A stretch of DNA of 64,000 nucleotides from Terriglobia bacterium (GTDB lineage Bacteria; Acidobacteriota; Terriglobia; Bryobacterales; Bryobacteraceae), in assembly GCA_020073305.1 (NCBI GenBank), contig JAIQFK010000002.1, forward strand, positions 186,001-250,000. The letters run 5' to 3'. Each line of letters starts with the position of its first letter. Position 1 is the stretch's first letter. Of this stretch, positions 17,680 to 26,342 are shown in pieces. Made by a program: the position numbers and the translations under genes. The notes beneath the pieces are model-generated. The model made no database searches and had not been told where the DNA came from. It saw nothing but the letters and a program-made list of their open reading frames with translations.

Positions 17680-20310
17680 TCACTCGTACCTGAGCGCCAC
17701 CATCGGATCGACCCTGCCCGCACGCCTCGCCGGCAGATACGCCGCCGCAGCAGCGACTACACACAACAGCAGTGGCACGAAGATGAACGTCGCCCCATCC
17801 GTTGGACTGATGTCCACCAGCAGACTTCCCATAAAGCGCGTCGCGCCCACTGCCGCAAACAACCCGATGACCACGCCCACCAGCGCCAGCAGCAATGCTC
17901 TACCCAGCACCATGCCGGTCACCTGCCGCCCGCGCGCTCCCAGCGCCATGCGGATACCCATTTCCTGTGTCCGCCGGCTCACCGAATACGCAATTACGCC
18001 ATAGATTCCGACCGCGGCCAGAAGCAGAGCGATCCCCGCGAACAGAGAAAGGAGAATCACGTTGGCGCGCCGCGGAGCCAGCGAAGCCGCAGCCCGCTCT
18101 TCCAACGTCATCACGGAGTCAATAGGCTGCTCCTTACTCACCGACCAGATTGCCGAGCGCACTGCCGCTGCCAGTGCTGTTGGGTCGCCCGAAGTCCGGA
18201 CGGCAATTCCGGCAAACGGCCAGTCCGCTTGGCCAAACGGACGGTAGATCTCCGGATCAGGCGCATCGGCAAGCTGTTCATGCCGGGTATCGCCCACGAC
18301 GCCCACAATCTCACGGATCGCGGGCGTATCGCCGTCAGCCACGCTGATTCCTTTTCCAATGGCGTCTTGGTTGGGAAAAAATCGCCGCGCGAGGGTCTCG
18401 TTGACGATGATCACGCCCGGCCCGCCGTCGCGATCGCGCGTATCGAAATAGCGCCCCCGCGACAGATGGATGCCCATCGCCCGGAAATAATGTGGCGTCA
18501 CCACGTGAAACCCGGCCGTGCTTTGTTCGCCGAATGGCAGCGGCGGCTGACCCGGAATGGTAAAGTTTCGTTGCGCCGACCAGCCGGTCAGCGGCGGAGC
18601 ATTGATGGCGCCCGCGGCCACCACGCCCGGCAACACCTCAATTCGCTCGATGGCCGACTGCAACAATTTCCCCATGGCAGCGTGGCCGTCGGCTCCGCTC
18701 GACCCACCCATCAGTTGCAGCGTCAGCACGTGCTCCGTACGGAAACCGTAGTCGCGCGCCTGCAAACGCAGGAAGCTGCGGATCAGCAATCCAGCCGCAA
18801 TCAGCAGTACTAACGACAAAGCCATCTGCGAAACGACCAACCCGCTCCGCAGCCGCGCTTTTCCACGTGCTTCGGTGAAGGTCCTTCCTCCCGCCTTCAG
18901 CGTGTCATTGGGTGAAGCCGATGAGCGAAAGGCCGGTGTCGTGCCAAAAACCGCGCCCGAGACCAGCGAAAGCAACAGCGTGAATAACAGGACTGGCATG
19001 TTGATCCAGGCCTGTGGATGCGATGTGTCCACTACGTCGGTGAGGTTGCCGGGAATAAGTGAAGTCAATGCGCCAACGCCCCAGAATGCGAGCGCCAAAC
19101 CCGCGGTGCCGCCAAGCATCGCCAGCACGAGGCCCTCGGTAAGGAACTGCCGGAACAGCCGCGCGCTTCCCGCACCCAGCGCCAGCCGGAGGGCGACCTC
19201 GCGCTCCCGGGCGCTGCCGCGCGCCAGCAACAGGTTCGCCACATTGACGCAAGCGATCAGCAGCATCCCCAAAACGGTCGTCTGCAGCAGCACCAAAGAC
19301 GTCTTACGATCGCCCACGTAAAAATCGCGGATCGGCCACAGCTCGACTCCCATGCCTGCGTCGTTATCCGGATATTCCCGGGCAAGCTGTTTCGCGATGG
19401 CGTCCATTTCGGCCTCTGCGCGCCGAAAAGAGATGCCGGCCTTCAGCCGCCCGAACACGCGCAGGGCATGGTCTTTGCGGTCGGAGAAGAAATCAGGTGG
19501 AAGCGCCAGCGGCGTCCACAGAACCGTCCGGCTGGATGGATGCGCAAACTCGGGCGGCATCACTCCCGCTACGGTGTAGAGCTGATGGTTGAGTTGGATG
19601 GAGCGTCCGATCACTTGGCGATCCGATCCGAAGCGCCGCTGCCACAGCGGGTAACTCAAAACAACCACGTGATCCTTGCCTGGCTGGCACTCTTCCGTCA
19701 GAAACGTTCGTCCAAGAAACGGCTTGGCGCCCAACATCGGAAAGATATTGCAGGAGAACATGTAGCCGGCAACGGCTTCCGGATTCGTCGCGCCGGTGAA
19801 CGTGTAGACTTCGTCCCAGGAGTACCCCATGTCTTCGAATACGTGGTTGCGGGCCCTCCAATCGGCGAAGTCGGCCGCCGTTACGGTGTTGATGTGCGCC
19901 TCGCGAATGTTCCATTCCCAGACCGCCGCCAAACGGCCCGCGTCGCGGTAGGGGAGAGGACGCAACAAGACGGCGTTCACCAGGCTGAAGATCGCCGTGT
20001 TGGCGCCAATGCCCAGCGCCAGTGACAGTACAGCCGCTGTGGTGAATCCCGGATTCTTGCGCAGCATCCGCGCGCCGTAACGCAGATCTTGCAGGAGGGT
20101 CTCGAGCCGGACCCATCCCCACATATCGCGGCTGGTCTCGCGTAACAACAGCGTGTTCCCGAACTGCCTTTTCGCCGTGTAACGATCGTCTTCTGTTCCG
20201 CCGCCTGCTTCGGCTTTCATCTCCAGATGAACGCGCATCTCGTCTTCAAGATCGCGGTCGAACCGTGAGCGCCGGATCCCGAACAGCAGCTTCCGCCAGA
20301 GCTTGCCCAT
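17680..20310 (-). CDS. ADOP-type MacB-like ABC permease 3
   Basis: This first permease of the operon has 876 residues and starts [20 protein letters not shown] after a GAGGAAAA ribosome-binding site. It has the same two-fold MacB core plus FtsX design, including [24 protein letters not shown] in the first FtsX block and [20 protein letters not shown] in the second, and ends [18 protein letters not shown]. It lies 84 nt downstream of padR; the intervening DNA carries two back-to-back hairpins that could attenuate or differentially stabilise the message. No ATPase gene accompanies it in this window. Confidence 0.9.
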   Translation of the reverse strand: MGKLWRKLLFGIRRSRFDRDLEDEMRVHLEMKAEAGGGTEDDRYTAKRQFGNTLLLRETSRDMWGWVRLETLLQDLRYGARMLRKNPGFTTAAVLSLALGIGANTAIFSLVNAVLLRPLPYRDAGRLAAVWEWNIREAHINTVTAADFADWRARNHVFEDMGYSWDEVYTFTGATNPEAVAGYMFSCNIFPMLGAKPFLGRTFLTEECQPGKDHVVVLSYPLWQRRFGSDRQVIGRSIQLNHQLYTVAGVMPPEFAHPSSRTVLWTPLALPPDFFSDRKDHALRVFGRLKAGISFRRAEAEMDAIAKQLAREYPDNDAGMGVELWPIRDFYVGDRKTSLVLLQTTVLGMLLIACVNVANLLLARGSAREREVALRLALGAGSARLFRQFLTEGLVLAMLGGTAGLALAFWGVGALTSLIPGNLTDVVDTSHPQAWINMPVLLFTLLLSLVSGAVFGTTPAFRSSASPNDTLKAGGRTFTEARGKARLRSGLVVSQMALSLVLLIAAGLLIRSFLRLQARDYGFRTEHVLTLQLMGGSSGADGHAAMGKLLQSAIERIEVLPGVVAAGAINAPPLTGWSAQRNFTIPGQPPLPFGEQSTAGFHVVTPHYFRAMGIHLSRGRYFDTRDRDGGPGVIIVNETLARRFFPNQDAIGKGISVADGDTPAIREIVGVVGDTRHEQLADAPDPEIYRPFGQADWPFAGIAVRTSGDPTALAAAVRSAIWSVSKEQPIDSVMTLEERAAASLAPRRANVILLSLFAGIALLLAAVGIYGVIAYSVSRRTQEMGIRMALGARGRQVTGMVLGRALLLALVGVVIGLFAAVGATRFMGSLLVDISPTDGATFIFVPLLLCVVAAAAAYLPARRAGRVDPMVALRYE

Positions 20311-20360
20311 ATTTTCCTCGCCGTCGAAGACCCGTGCTTCATCCGGGCGTCCCCCCGTCC

Positions 20361-20395
20361 GCGATGCGCCAGCATCGCCCGGCGCAGCGCCGGGC
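20361..20395. repeat. Two abutting perfect hairpins between padR and ADOP permease 3
   Basis: The first hairpin (20361-20378) has a 7-bp stem GCGATGC with a GCCA loop. The second (20377-20395) is a 9-bp stem GCCCGGCGC around a single A and reaches the padR stop codon. They share two bases. No U-tract follows in either direction, so a simple rho-independent terminator is unlikely; a REP-like element or mRNA-processing hairpin fits better. Confidence 0.7.
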
Positions 20396-20727
20396 TAGGC
20401 CGTCTGGATCACCCGCCCGATCGCTCGGATGACGCGATTGAACTCCGAGAGTTCCCGGTCCAGTTGCTTGCGGCCGGCCTTAGTGAGCTGATAAAAGCGC
20501 GCTCGCCGATTGTTCGCGGATTGCCCCCATTCCGCCGACACCCATCCCTGAATCAGCAGCCGCTGCAGCGCCGGATAAAGCGAGCCTTCCTCCACATCCA
20601 GCACGTCTTCCGACATTTGGTGGATATGCTCCGCGATGCCATAACCATGCGCTGGGCCTCGCGACAGCGTCTTTAAAATCAACATATCCAGCGTGCCGGG
20701 TGGAATTTCGGTCCGTCGTGTTCCCAT
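20395..20727 (-). CDS. PadR-family transcriptional regulator
   Basis: The 110-residue protein is a typical short PadR: a winged-helix domain with GTLDMLILKTLSRGPAHGYGIAEHI, SLYPALQRLLIQGWVSAEWG and RRARFYQLTKAGRKQL, followed by a single C-terminal dimerisation helix. It should repress its own operon and release DNA upon binding a ligand. In Acidobacteriota PadR genes commonly precede ADOP permeases, as here. A cluster of TAGACT half-sites overlaps its start and upstream region and is the obvious candidate operator. Confidence 0.92.
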   Translation of the reverse strand: MGTRRTEIPPGTLDMLILKTLSRGPAHGYGIAEHIHQMSEDVLDVEEGSLYPALQRLLIQGWVSAEWGQSANNRRARFYQLTKAGRKQLDRELSEFNRVIRAIGRVIQTA

Positions 20728-20764
20728 AGACTGTCTTTCCTATAGATAGACTATGGAGAGTCTA
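20726..20764. promoter_or_regulatory. Candidate PadR operator (TAGACT/AGTCTA half-sites)
   Basis: The inverted pair TAGACT-N6-AGTCTA occupies 20747-20764, and another ATAGACT lies at 20726-20732, 20 bp from the one at 20746-20752, on the same DNA face. The cluster sits directly upstream of padR, partly over its start codon, as expected of autorepression. Confidence 0.55.
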
Positions 20765-20820
20765 GAGGGTTAGCAGGACGATGTCAATTATTTTTGGAGG
20801 GTGGTACTGGGAAAAACAGG

Positions 20821-21147
20821 CTAGATCTGGAAGTACGTGACCAGTGCGCCTTCTCCGCTGACGGAAGCGTCAAGAAAGTAGTCCGACACCTGCAGCGAAT
20901 TGTGCCCGCCTCGCGCTTCCACCATGAAGCTGTCCGGTGGACCGAACACGCTCGGCGCGTTGAACTTGATCATCGCGCTGGCAAGCGAGTTTTGGTCCAG
21001 ACCGGCGCCGCCGAGATAAAGATTGCCGGCCAGGCCGGGAATGGTGGCCACCAGGATCGCGCAGGCGCGCACGGTGGGATCGGTACTGAGCGGAACGGGC
21101 GTGCCCGCGGTGACTACCGTCACTTTTCCCAGGAAGGTCGGCTGCAT
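20821..21147 (-). CDS. Small hypothetical protein, last gene of phage-like cassette
   Basis: The 108-residue product starts at the ATG at 21147, two bases after the stop of the preceding gene; a longer frame runs through that gene and is rejected. It begins MQPTFLGKVTVVTAGTPVPL, contains VRACAILVATIPGLAGNLYLGGAGLDQNSL and ends ALVTYFQI, a compact beta-rich fold with no signal peptide. Many tailed-phage and virome accessory structural proteins have this kind of 'add-on' domain describing a per-site value, but I do not recognise a named family. Expression is presumably coupled to the four upstream genes. Confidence 0.6.
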   Translation of the reverse strand: MQPTFLGKVTVVTAGTPVPLSTDPTVRACAILVATIPGLAGNLYLGGAGLDQNSLASAMIKFNAPSVFGPPDSFMVEARGGHNSLQVSDYFLDASVSGEGALVTYFQI

Positions 21148-21149
21148 CG

Positions 21150-21980
21150 CTAGTCGAAAATTACCACGATGTTGGTGGCGCCAGAGGTGACGACGCAGAT
21201 TCCGGCGCTGAAGATTTGATTGAATTCCAGGCTGAAGGGATTGGTGAGCGTCGAGGGCAGCGTGATCACTCCCGCGGCTCCGGAACCGGGCGTGCCGCTG
21301 CATGAGGCGGCCGCCACGTTGAATAGTTTCACGGTGGCGCTTGCCACGCCTGTGCCCACAATCATGCGGCGCAGAATGCCCGCCGTGGCCTTTACGGAGG
21401 TGGTTGCCGCGGCGGTGATGTTGCTCGCCGACGAGCCCGCCAGCACCAGCCGCCCCGATGAATCCGTCGAGAGGGCGCGCAGGTTGGCGCCGTCGGACCC
21501 GCCGACCTGCGAGGTCGTCGGAGGAACCGCGCTTCCCGCCGGCCCCGCGAACAAGACCGGCAGATCGCTCACCTGGCCCCCGCGCAGGAGCGCCGTGATG
21601 GTGCCGCTGGTGAATGCACTGGCCCGCAAGCGCGCGTGCGAGGCTCCGGTCGCGCAAACGATGGCGTACGATCCGTTTGCCGACACCGTCGCCACGTATT
21701 GAGCTGTGTTGGGAATCTTGAAAAACGTCGCCACCCACGTGGCGCCGCCATCAAAGGAAAGTTCAGGAGTGAGGGTTGCCGTCCAGGCCCCCGAAACCGT
21801 GACCCCCGCGCCCGCTTGGCCCGCGAGAGCGACTTGCGCCGTCCCGTTCAGCGCCGTGATCGACTGGGACGTGGGCGCCGTATCCAGCGTCGCCACGGGG
21901 AAATTGCCCGAGACGTTGAGTTGCGCGAACGCCGTTAGAGCGCAGAACTGCGCGGTGAAGAGCGCGGTGACTGGTTTCAC
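21150..21980 (-). CDS. Exported Ser/Thr/Ala-rich protein of phage-structural appearance
   Basis: The 276-residue product has a weak signal peptide (MKPVTALFTAQFCALTAFAQ) followed by LNVSGNFPVATLDTAPTSQS, a repeated beta-sandwich region (VSGAWTATLTPELSFDGGATWV) and a long low-complexity Gly/Ser/Thr segment ending TSGATNIVVIFD. The 'SFDGGATWV...FFKIPNTAQYVATV' phrase resembles carbohydrate-binding-like modules in phage tail or baseplate accessory proteins. It is 3 nt downstream of the previous gene and 2 nt upstream of the next, so it belongs to one tight operon. Function is inferred only at the level of secreted or virion-like structural protein. Confidence 0.6.
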   Translation of the reverse strand: MKPVTALFTAQFCALTAFAQLNVSGNFPVATLDTAPTSQSITALNGTAQVALAGQAGAGVTVSGAWTATLTPELSFDGGATWVATFFKIPNTAQYVATVSANGSYAIVCATGASHARLRASAFTSGTITALLRGGQVSDLPVLFAGPAGSAVPPTTSQVGGSDGANLRALSTDSSGRLVLAGSSASNITAAATTSVKATAGILRRMIVGTGVASATVKLFNVAAASCSGTPGSGAAGVITLPSTLTNPFSLEFNQIFSAGICVVTSGATNIVVIFD

Positions 21981-21983
21981 AAT

Positions 21984-22688
21984 TCACTGATAAGCGACGA
22001 CCGTCCCGGTCATTCCCGTGCCGCCGGCCGACCACTTGATACCGCTAGTCATCTGCGATCCGAACAGCGGGAAGGTCACTTGCGAGTTCGCGGGAACCGA
22101 GAAGGCATTGATGACAGTCACTGGCGCTCCCTGGCCATCCGTGATCGTCACCGTCTGTGCCGCCGCATTCGTGTTGGTGATGATCACGGCGATCACGCAG
22201 GAAGTCGTCGCGGTCAGCGAAGTCGTGCTGGTGGGCACGGCCTGCCACGCGGGCGTGAAGGCCGTGGTGCCGCAGGCGGTCTTGGGAATCGTCTGCACCT
22301 GCCCGATGACGTTCGCTCCGGCGGGCAGCGAGCCAGTGACGTTGAACCCGGTATTGGAAATCGAGCCCGTGATGGGGAAGCTCCCGCCGGTTCCGTCCAC
22401 TTTGAGGGCGGTCATGGAAGCTACGCCCTGCACCGTGATCACGTCCGCTGATGGCGTCCCTGCCGTTCCCAACGCGGGCTGCTTGGCAGCGGTTGAAGCG
22501 CCGGTGGGCAGCGTTTGGGTCCCGGTGATGTTGTTGATGTTCCAGGTGCCGGCCTGGGTAGCGGTAACGGCGCTGCCGGGACCGCCGGATTGCTGGAGCT
22601 GGCCGTAGAGCGGACCCAAAACGCCGGCCGCCACCAGGAGCAGGAACAGCGTCGCGGTCATATACACGGAAGTCGAGTGTTTGTTCAT
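21984..22688 (-). CDS. Membrane-anchored or exported phage-like structural protein
   Basis: From the ATG at 22688, preceded by AGGA, the protein has 234 residues. An N-terminal hydrophobic helix (MTATLFLLLVAAGVLGPLYG) precedes low-complexity sequence including GTQTLPTGASTAAKQPALG and then TPSADVITVQG. This STAAKQP-x-LGTAGT-x-SADVITVQG style is one I associate with structural proteins of tailed phages and their metagenomic relatives. The C-terminal third is a beta-sandwich with AAQTVTITDGQGAPVTVINAF. Its ATG overlaps the stop of the preceding gene by four bases. The longer frame from 22721 only adds residues inside the upstream gene. Confidence 0.6.
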   Translation of the reverse strand: MNKHSTSVYMTATLFLLLVAAGVLGPLYGQLQQSGGPGSAVTATQAGTWNINNITGTQTLPTGASTAAKQPALGTAGTPSADVITVQGVASMTALKVDGTGGSFPITGSISNTGFNVTGSLPAGANVIGQVQTIPKTACGTTAFTPAWQAVPTSTTSLTATTSCVIAVIITNTNAAAQTVTITDGQGAPVTVINAFSVPANSQVTFPLFGSQMTSGIKWSAGGTGMTGTVVAYQ

Positions 22689-23074
22689 TGGGTTTTCCTG
22701 GGAATCAGAGCCTGCCACCACGGGCGCTTTTCGCGCTGTCGCGAGATTTCGAGCAGGGCCCGGAACACGCTGATTTCGACGGCGCGCCGCTCGGTTTCGT
22801 TCGGCGGCACGACGATGCGCACGGCGCGGTCGCTCTCGGCGCCGCTCCCGGTGTGAATCTCGAGGGGAGTGGGCATCTGTTTGCGAAGATGCCGCAGAAT
22901 GGCTTGCTCAAGTTCGCCGGGAACGCCGTCGACGAGCGGGCGGACGGCGCCGGACTGCTCCTCGATGCGTACCGTCAGATCCGGAGCGTGGGTGGTCAGA
23001 TGGAAGTCGTGGCGCGCCAGATAACCGCGTAACGCTTTTGCCGTGGGACAATCGCCCGCGATGAGTACCCGCAT
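22685..23074 (-). CDS. Small alpha/beta hypothetical protein in phage-like cassette
   Basis: The 129-residue product starts at ATG 23074, two bases beyond the previous stop: MRVLIAGDCPTAKALRGYLARHDFHLTTHA, a Rossmann-like beta-alpha-beta opening reminiscent of N-terminal domains in TrkA or dehydrogenase-like proteins, then DLTVRIEEQSGAVRPLVDGVPGELEQAILRHLRKQ and a C-terminal basic helix (SRQREKRPWWQALIPRKTQ). It has no signal peptide. I do not recognise the family; context places it with the structural-looking genes downstream, with which it overlaps by four bases. Confidence 0.55.
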   Translation of the reverse strand: MRVLIAGDCPTAKALRGYLARHDFHLTTHAPDLTVRIEEQSGAVRPLVDGVPGELEQAILRHLRKQMPTPLEIHTGSGAESDRAVRIVVPPNETERRAVEISVFRALLEISRQREKRPWWQALIPRKTQ

Positions 23075-23076
23075 CC

Positions 23077-23394
23077 TTACCTCACGAAGCGCACTTTGAC
23101 GGTGCCTGTCCCGGAAGCGGTCTGCAAATAAGCCACGGTGCTGCCGGGCAGGAACCGGTATGGGCTTGTAGTTGCGTCCCTCCAAAAGGGAGCTCCGGAA
23201 AGGGGCGCCACGATGGCTTCTTGAACCAGAGAGGAGATGATGTCCTGGTCGGGCCGCGAAAGATCGGTGCGAATCTTGAGGTCCGAAGAAAGAGTATTTT
23301 TGATGGCGACGTTGTTACAGCCGAACGGCGCAACCACGGGCGTCCAATTCTGCGGATCTACATCCACGTCGAGGATCTCAAAGGGAGCGGGCAT
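23077..23394 (-). CDS. Small beta-rich hypothetical protein, first gene of phage-like cassette
   Basis: The 105-residue protein MPAPFEILDVDVDPQNWTPV... contains FGCNNVAIKNTLSSDLKIRTDLSRPDQDIISSLVQEAIVAP and ends FLPGSTVAYLQTASGTGTVKVRFVR. It reads as a single beta-sandwich describing an interface domain, similar in size and style to small phage virion accessory proteins. It is the promoter-proximal gene of five closely packed minus-strand genes (gaps 2, -4, 3 and 2 nt). The 130 nt upstream (23395-23524) contain nothing else that I can recognise. Confidence 0.55.
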   Translation of the reverse strand: MPAPFEILDVDVDPQNWTPVVAPFGCNNVAIKNTLSSDLKIRTDLSRPDQDIISSLVQEAIVAPLSGAPFWRDATTSPYRFLPGSTVAYLQTASGTGTVKVRFVR

Positions 23395-23524
23395 GTGTGG
23401 CTAACCTCATGCTAATGATGAGGGGCCCGATCCGATGGCTGGCTATTCGGCTTCAGGTGCCGCAAGTGTTGATGAATGAGGCACTAAGAAAATTGCCTGC
23501 AAGCTGTGAACGGGGATCGCCGTC

Positions 23525-24334
23525 TCAGCCGAGCAGGACCCGCACGCCTTGCTGGAGCGCCGCGGCTCCTGCCGCCCCGGTCAGTGCAGGCATGAAGGCC
23601 GGCAGCGCGCCGCGCCGCTTCCATTCGCCGTGCACGGCGTGGAATCCAAGATAGAAAAAGAATCCGCCCGCTATCGCGAGGGGATAGCTGAGCCATGCCT
23701 GCCCGAGTAAGGGCTCGAGTTCAAGGCCCGCGGCAGCGCCGATCAGGGTGACGCCTTCGGCGAGCAGGCACCAGAGCATCGCGGCGCCGCGCGAGGCGAC
23801 CGCGGCCCGCAGGATCGCGCCCAACGCGATGCCTTCGGGGATCTTGTGCAGGACGACCGCCAGGGGCAGGGCCAAGCGAACGCCAAGTGGCGCGGCAAAT
23901 TGTGCGGTCACGATGCTCCAGCCATCCAGGCTGCTATGAACCGCCGCGGCCACAACCAGCGGCGCGGCGAACCCGTGCAAAGCAGTGTCGCAGGCCTCGT
24001 GATTGTGATCGTGGGCACACGCCGGGCAGACGGGGACGATGTACCGGTTAATACCCCGCAGAACCACATATCCGGCGGCGAACAGCACCAGTCCGGCCGC
24101 CCACCCGATTTCCCGAATCAGCTCAGGAAACAGCCCGAAAACCGAGACGCCCACCAGCAGCCCGCCGGCAAAGGGCACAAGGTACCGCGCCTTGAGATGC
24201 GCGCCTCGGAGAAAGACGCCGATCGCCGCGCCGAGGAGGGCGGCGGCGGTTGCGAGAAGCGAAATTCCGATTCCGCCGGATGAGACCAGGTGATTCAGAA
24301 TTCCACTGTAGCGGGTTCGCGCCGGCGGCGACAA
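23525..24334 (-). CDS. ZIP-family divalent metal transporter
   Basis: The 269-residue protein has about eight membrane helices with both ZIP signatures: HSSLDGW in helix IV and HKIPEGIALG in helix V, which form the metal-conducting site. The loop between helices III and IV carries CPACAHDHNHEAC, a Cys/His-rich cytoplasmic metal sensor typical of the family. Import of zinc, or possibly iron or manganese, into the cytosol is expected. The start is uncertain: TTG at 24334 gives MSPPARTRYSGILNHLV, but no strong ribosome-binding site is seen and the first true helix begins about 20 residues later. No metal regulator is adjacent. Confidence 0.88.
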   Translation of the reverse strand: MSPPARTRYSGILNHLVSSGGIGISLLATAAALLGAAIGVFLRGAHLKARYLVPFAGGLLVGVSVFGLFPELIREIGWAAGLVLFAAGYVVLRGINRYIVPVCPACAHDHNHEACDTALHGFAAPLVVAAAVHSSLDGWSIVTAQFAAPLGVRLALPLAVVLHKIPEGIALGAILRAAVASRGAAMLWCLLAEGVTLIGAAAGLELEPLLGQAWLSYPLAIAGGFFFYLGFHAVHGEWKRRGALPAFMPALTGAAGAAALQQGVRVLLG

Positions 24335-24370
24335 CCTGGGAGCCGGCAGGCGGACGAAGGTGGCGGGGCG

Positions 24371-25312
24371 TCACTCGATGCGAAAGGCCTTCTTGAAGGC
24401 CAGTGAGACCACCTGCCCTTTGAACTTCAACTTCCCGTTCACCAGGCAATCGAGCGAACGCTCCAGGGGGTGATCAAACTCGAGCAGGTCCCCTTCCTGA
24501 AGACTGAGAAAGTCCTCAATGGTGAGCGAAGCGCCTTCCAGCCGGCCGTCCAGTTCCACGCTGGCGCCTTCCAGAACGTGCAGCATTCGCTCCTGCTCAC
24601 TCTCGCTCGACTCGGCTCTGCGCACTGACCATTGCTGCTCGAACTTCTGGCGCATCATTTTGATGACAATGGCCGGCATGGCCATATTCATCATGCCCGT
24701 GCAATCCCCCGTGCGCATTTCCACGCCGACGGCGACCACAGCCTCGTTGGGCGCCAGGACTTGCAGCAACTGCGGTTCCTTCTCCATGGCTTCGATGTTG
24801 AAGTCGATGGTGGTGACGCCCTTCCATGCCTCCTTCAGATCGTGCAGGATGATGCGAAACAGACCGTCCAGCAGGTTCTGCTCGATCTCGGTAATCTCGC
24901 GCTGGACCACGGCGGGACTCTTGCCGTTGCCGCCGAGCAGCACCTCGAGGATGGGGAAGATGATGGACGGATTGAGCTCCAGCACGGCATTGCCTTCGTA
25001 CGGTTTGAGACCGAGCGAGGTAATGCACGTGGGCGAGGGCAGTCCCTCCAGAAACTCGGCGTAGGAAAGCTGTTCCACGCTGACCAGGTTGACCGTGAGA
25101 TAGGAGCGCAGGTAAGCCGAAAGGCTTGAACCCAGGTTGCGCACGAAGGTGTCATGGAGCAGGTGGATGGCGCGAAGCTGGGATTTCGCGATGCGGTCGA
25201 GCCGGCGGAAATCAAAGCGGACGCCCTTCTGGGCGGCGGATGTTTTGGTATTCCGGTCCTCCAGATTTTCAAATACGGCGTCGATTTCCTGTTGCGAGAG
25301 CTGGCGGTTCAA
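24371..25312 (-). CDS. fliM: Flagellar motor switch protein FliM
   Basis: The 313-residue protein starts LSQQEIDAVFENL, the EIDA peptide that binds phosphorylated CheY. The middle domain includes LLGGNGK, the GGxG loop that contacts FliG, and the C-terminal SpoA domain has VNGKLKFKGQVVSL. It builds the C-ring and couples chemotaxis to rotor direction. The TTG start is supported by AAGGGA upstream. It is the last gene of the long minus-strand arm, separated by flgM, flgN, flgK and flgL from fliN, which is an unusual position because fliM normally sits beside fliN. Confidence 0.95.
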   Translation of the reverse strand: MNRQLSQQEIDAVFENLEDRNTKTSAAQKGVRFDFRRLDRIAKSQLRAIHLLHDTFVRNLGSSLSAYLRSYLTVNLVSVEQLSYAEFLEGLPSPTCITSLGLKPYEGNAVLELNPSIIFPILEVLLGGNGKSPAVVQREITEIEQNLLDGLFRIILHDLKEAWKGVTTIDFNIEAMEKEPQLLQVLAPNEAVVAVGVEMRTGDCTGMMNMAMPAIVIKMMRQKFEQQWSVRRAESSESEQERMLHVLEGASVELDGRLEGASLTIEDFLSLQEGDLLEFDHPLERSLDCLVNGKLKFKGQVVSLAFKKAFRIE

Positions 25313-25372
25313 CCGAATCCCTTCTGCTTATGTATCGCTTGTCCGGCCCGGATTCTTTAGGCCCGGCCGGGA

Positions 25373-26302
25373 TCAGCGCAAGTAGTCAAACAAGCTGGTC
25401 TTGGGCATCTGCGCCCTGGCCTGTAAGGACGCCTGTTCCTGGATCTGGCTCTGGTTGAGTTCCAGAATTGCCTGCGTCAGGTCGGCGTCCTGCTTATCAC
25501 TGAGAGCAGTCTGGTAATCGAGAGCGAGCTTTTGCGCCAGGTCGGTCGCGGCGCTGACGCGGTTCTGAGCGGCGCCGTAAGCCCCTAGCTGGCGGTTGAG
25601 GAAATCTCCGGCTTGGGTGACGGCGGCGACCGAGTTCTGGATCGCGGCGTCATCGTTGTTCTGCAGGGCGATACGGAGCTGGTTGATGGCCACGAACACG
25701 TTGTCGGAGGCGGGCGTGCCGTCCGGGTTCTGATGGTCGAAGATCTGCTGAGCGGTGAGGTCGACGGGAAAGGTGTTGCCGAGTGGATCCTCGATCTGGC
25801 GGGTGGCCTGCACGGTGGTTTGCTGAACCACGCCGCCCCCTGTATCCGGGTCCTCTGTGTCGGCAGCGTAGGGCGCCGACTGTGGCGCATCGCCGCCGAA
25901 CACGTAGGTGTTCCCCACCTGGGTGTTGACCAGCGAGATCAATTGATCGTGAATGGATTGGACCTGTTGCGCGAGAGCCGCGCGCGATTGGGCAGTCTGA
26001 GTTCCGTTGACGCCCTGCGCACCCAGGGTCCGGGCCTGTTCGACGAGCTGTTCGGCGTTCGACACGGCCTGCTCCGCGGCATCCACCTGGGTTTTGACAT
26101 TGCTCAAGTTGGATTCGACCTGCGCGTTGCGGCTGATGTCGGCGCGCAACTTCAGGATGTCGCTCACCTGGTCGGGCGCATCCGACGCATCCTGGAACTT
26201 GAGCCCGGAAGAGAGTTCGCGCTGGGCGTGCGCCATTTTCGCCTGGGTCTGTGACAGGTCGGCCAGGAATTGTGCTGCCGAAGGATCGATGCCGGAAATC
26301 AT
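25373..26302 (-). CDS. flgL: Flagellar hook-filament junction protein FlgL
   Basis: The 309-residue product shows the flagellin-like D0/D1 pattern of FlgL: an N-terminal coiled region (SQTQAKMAHAQRELSSGLKFQDASDAPD) and a C-terminal coil ending in AQMPKTSLFDYLR. The loop domain between is Thr/Gly-rich. It forms the second junction ring between hook and filament and is exported by the flagellar secretion system. It follows flgK by 40 nt, in the order flgN-flgK-flgL. A distant GGAGGAAG lies upstream of the ATG. Confidence 0.93.
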   Translation of the reverse strand: MISGIDPSAAQFLADLSQTQAKMAHAQRELSSGLKFQDASDAPDQVSDILKLRADISRNAQVESNLSNVKTQVDAAEQAVSNAEQLVEQARTLGAQGVNGTQTAQSRAALAQQVQSIHDQLISLVNTQVGNTYVFGGDAPQSAPYAADTEDPDTGGGVVQQTTVQATRQIEDPLGNTFPVDLTAQQIFDHQNPDGTPASDNVFVAINQLRIALQNNDDAAIQNSVAAVTQAGDFLNRQLGAYGAAQNRVSAATDLAQKLALDYQTALSDKQDADLTQAILELNQSQIQEQASLQARAQMPKTSLFDYLR

Positions 26303-26342
26303 ATCGTTTGGTCTTCCTCCATTCCCCCCGTTTCCGGCAGGA

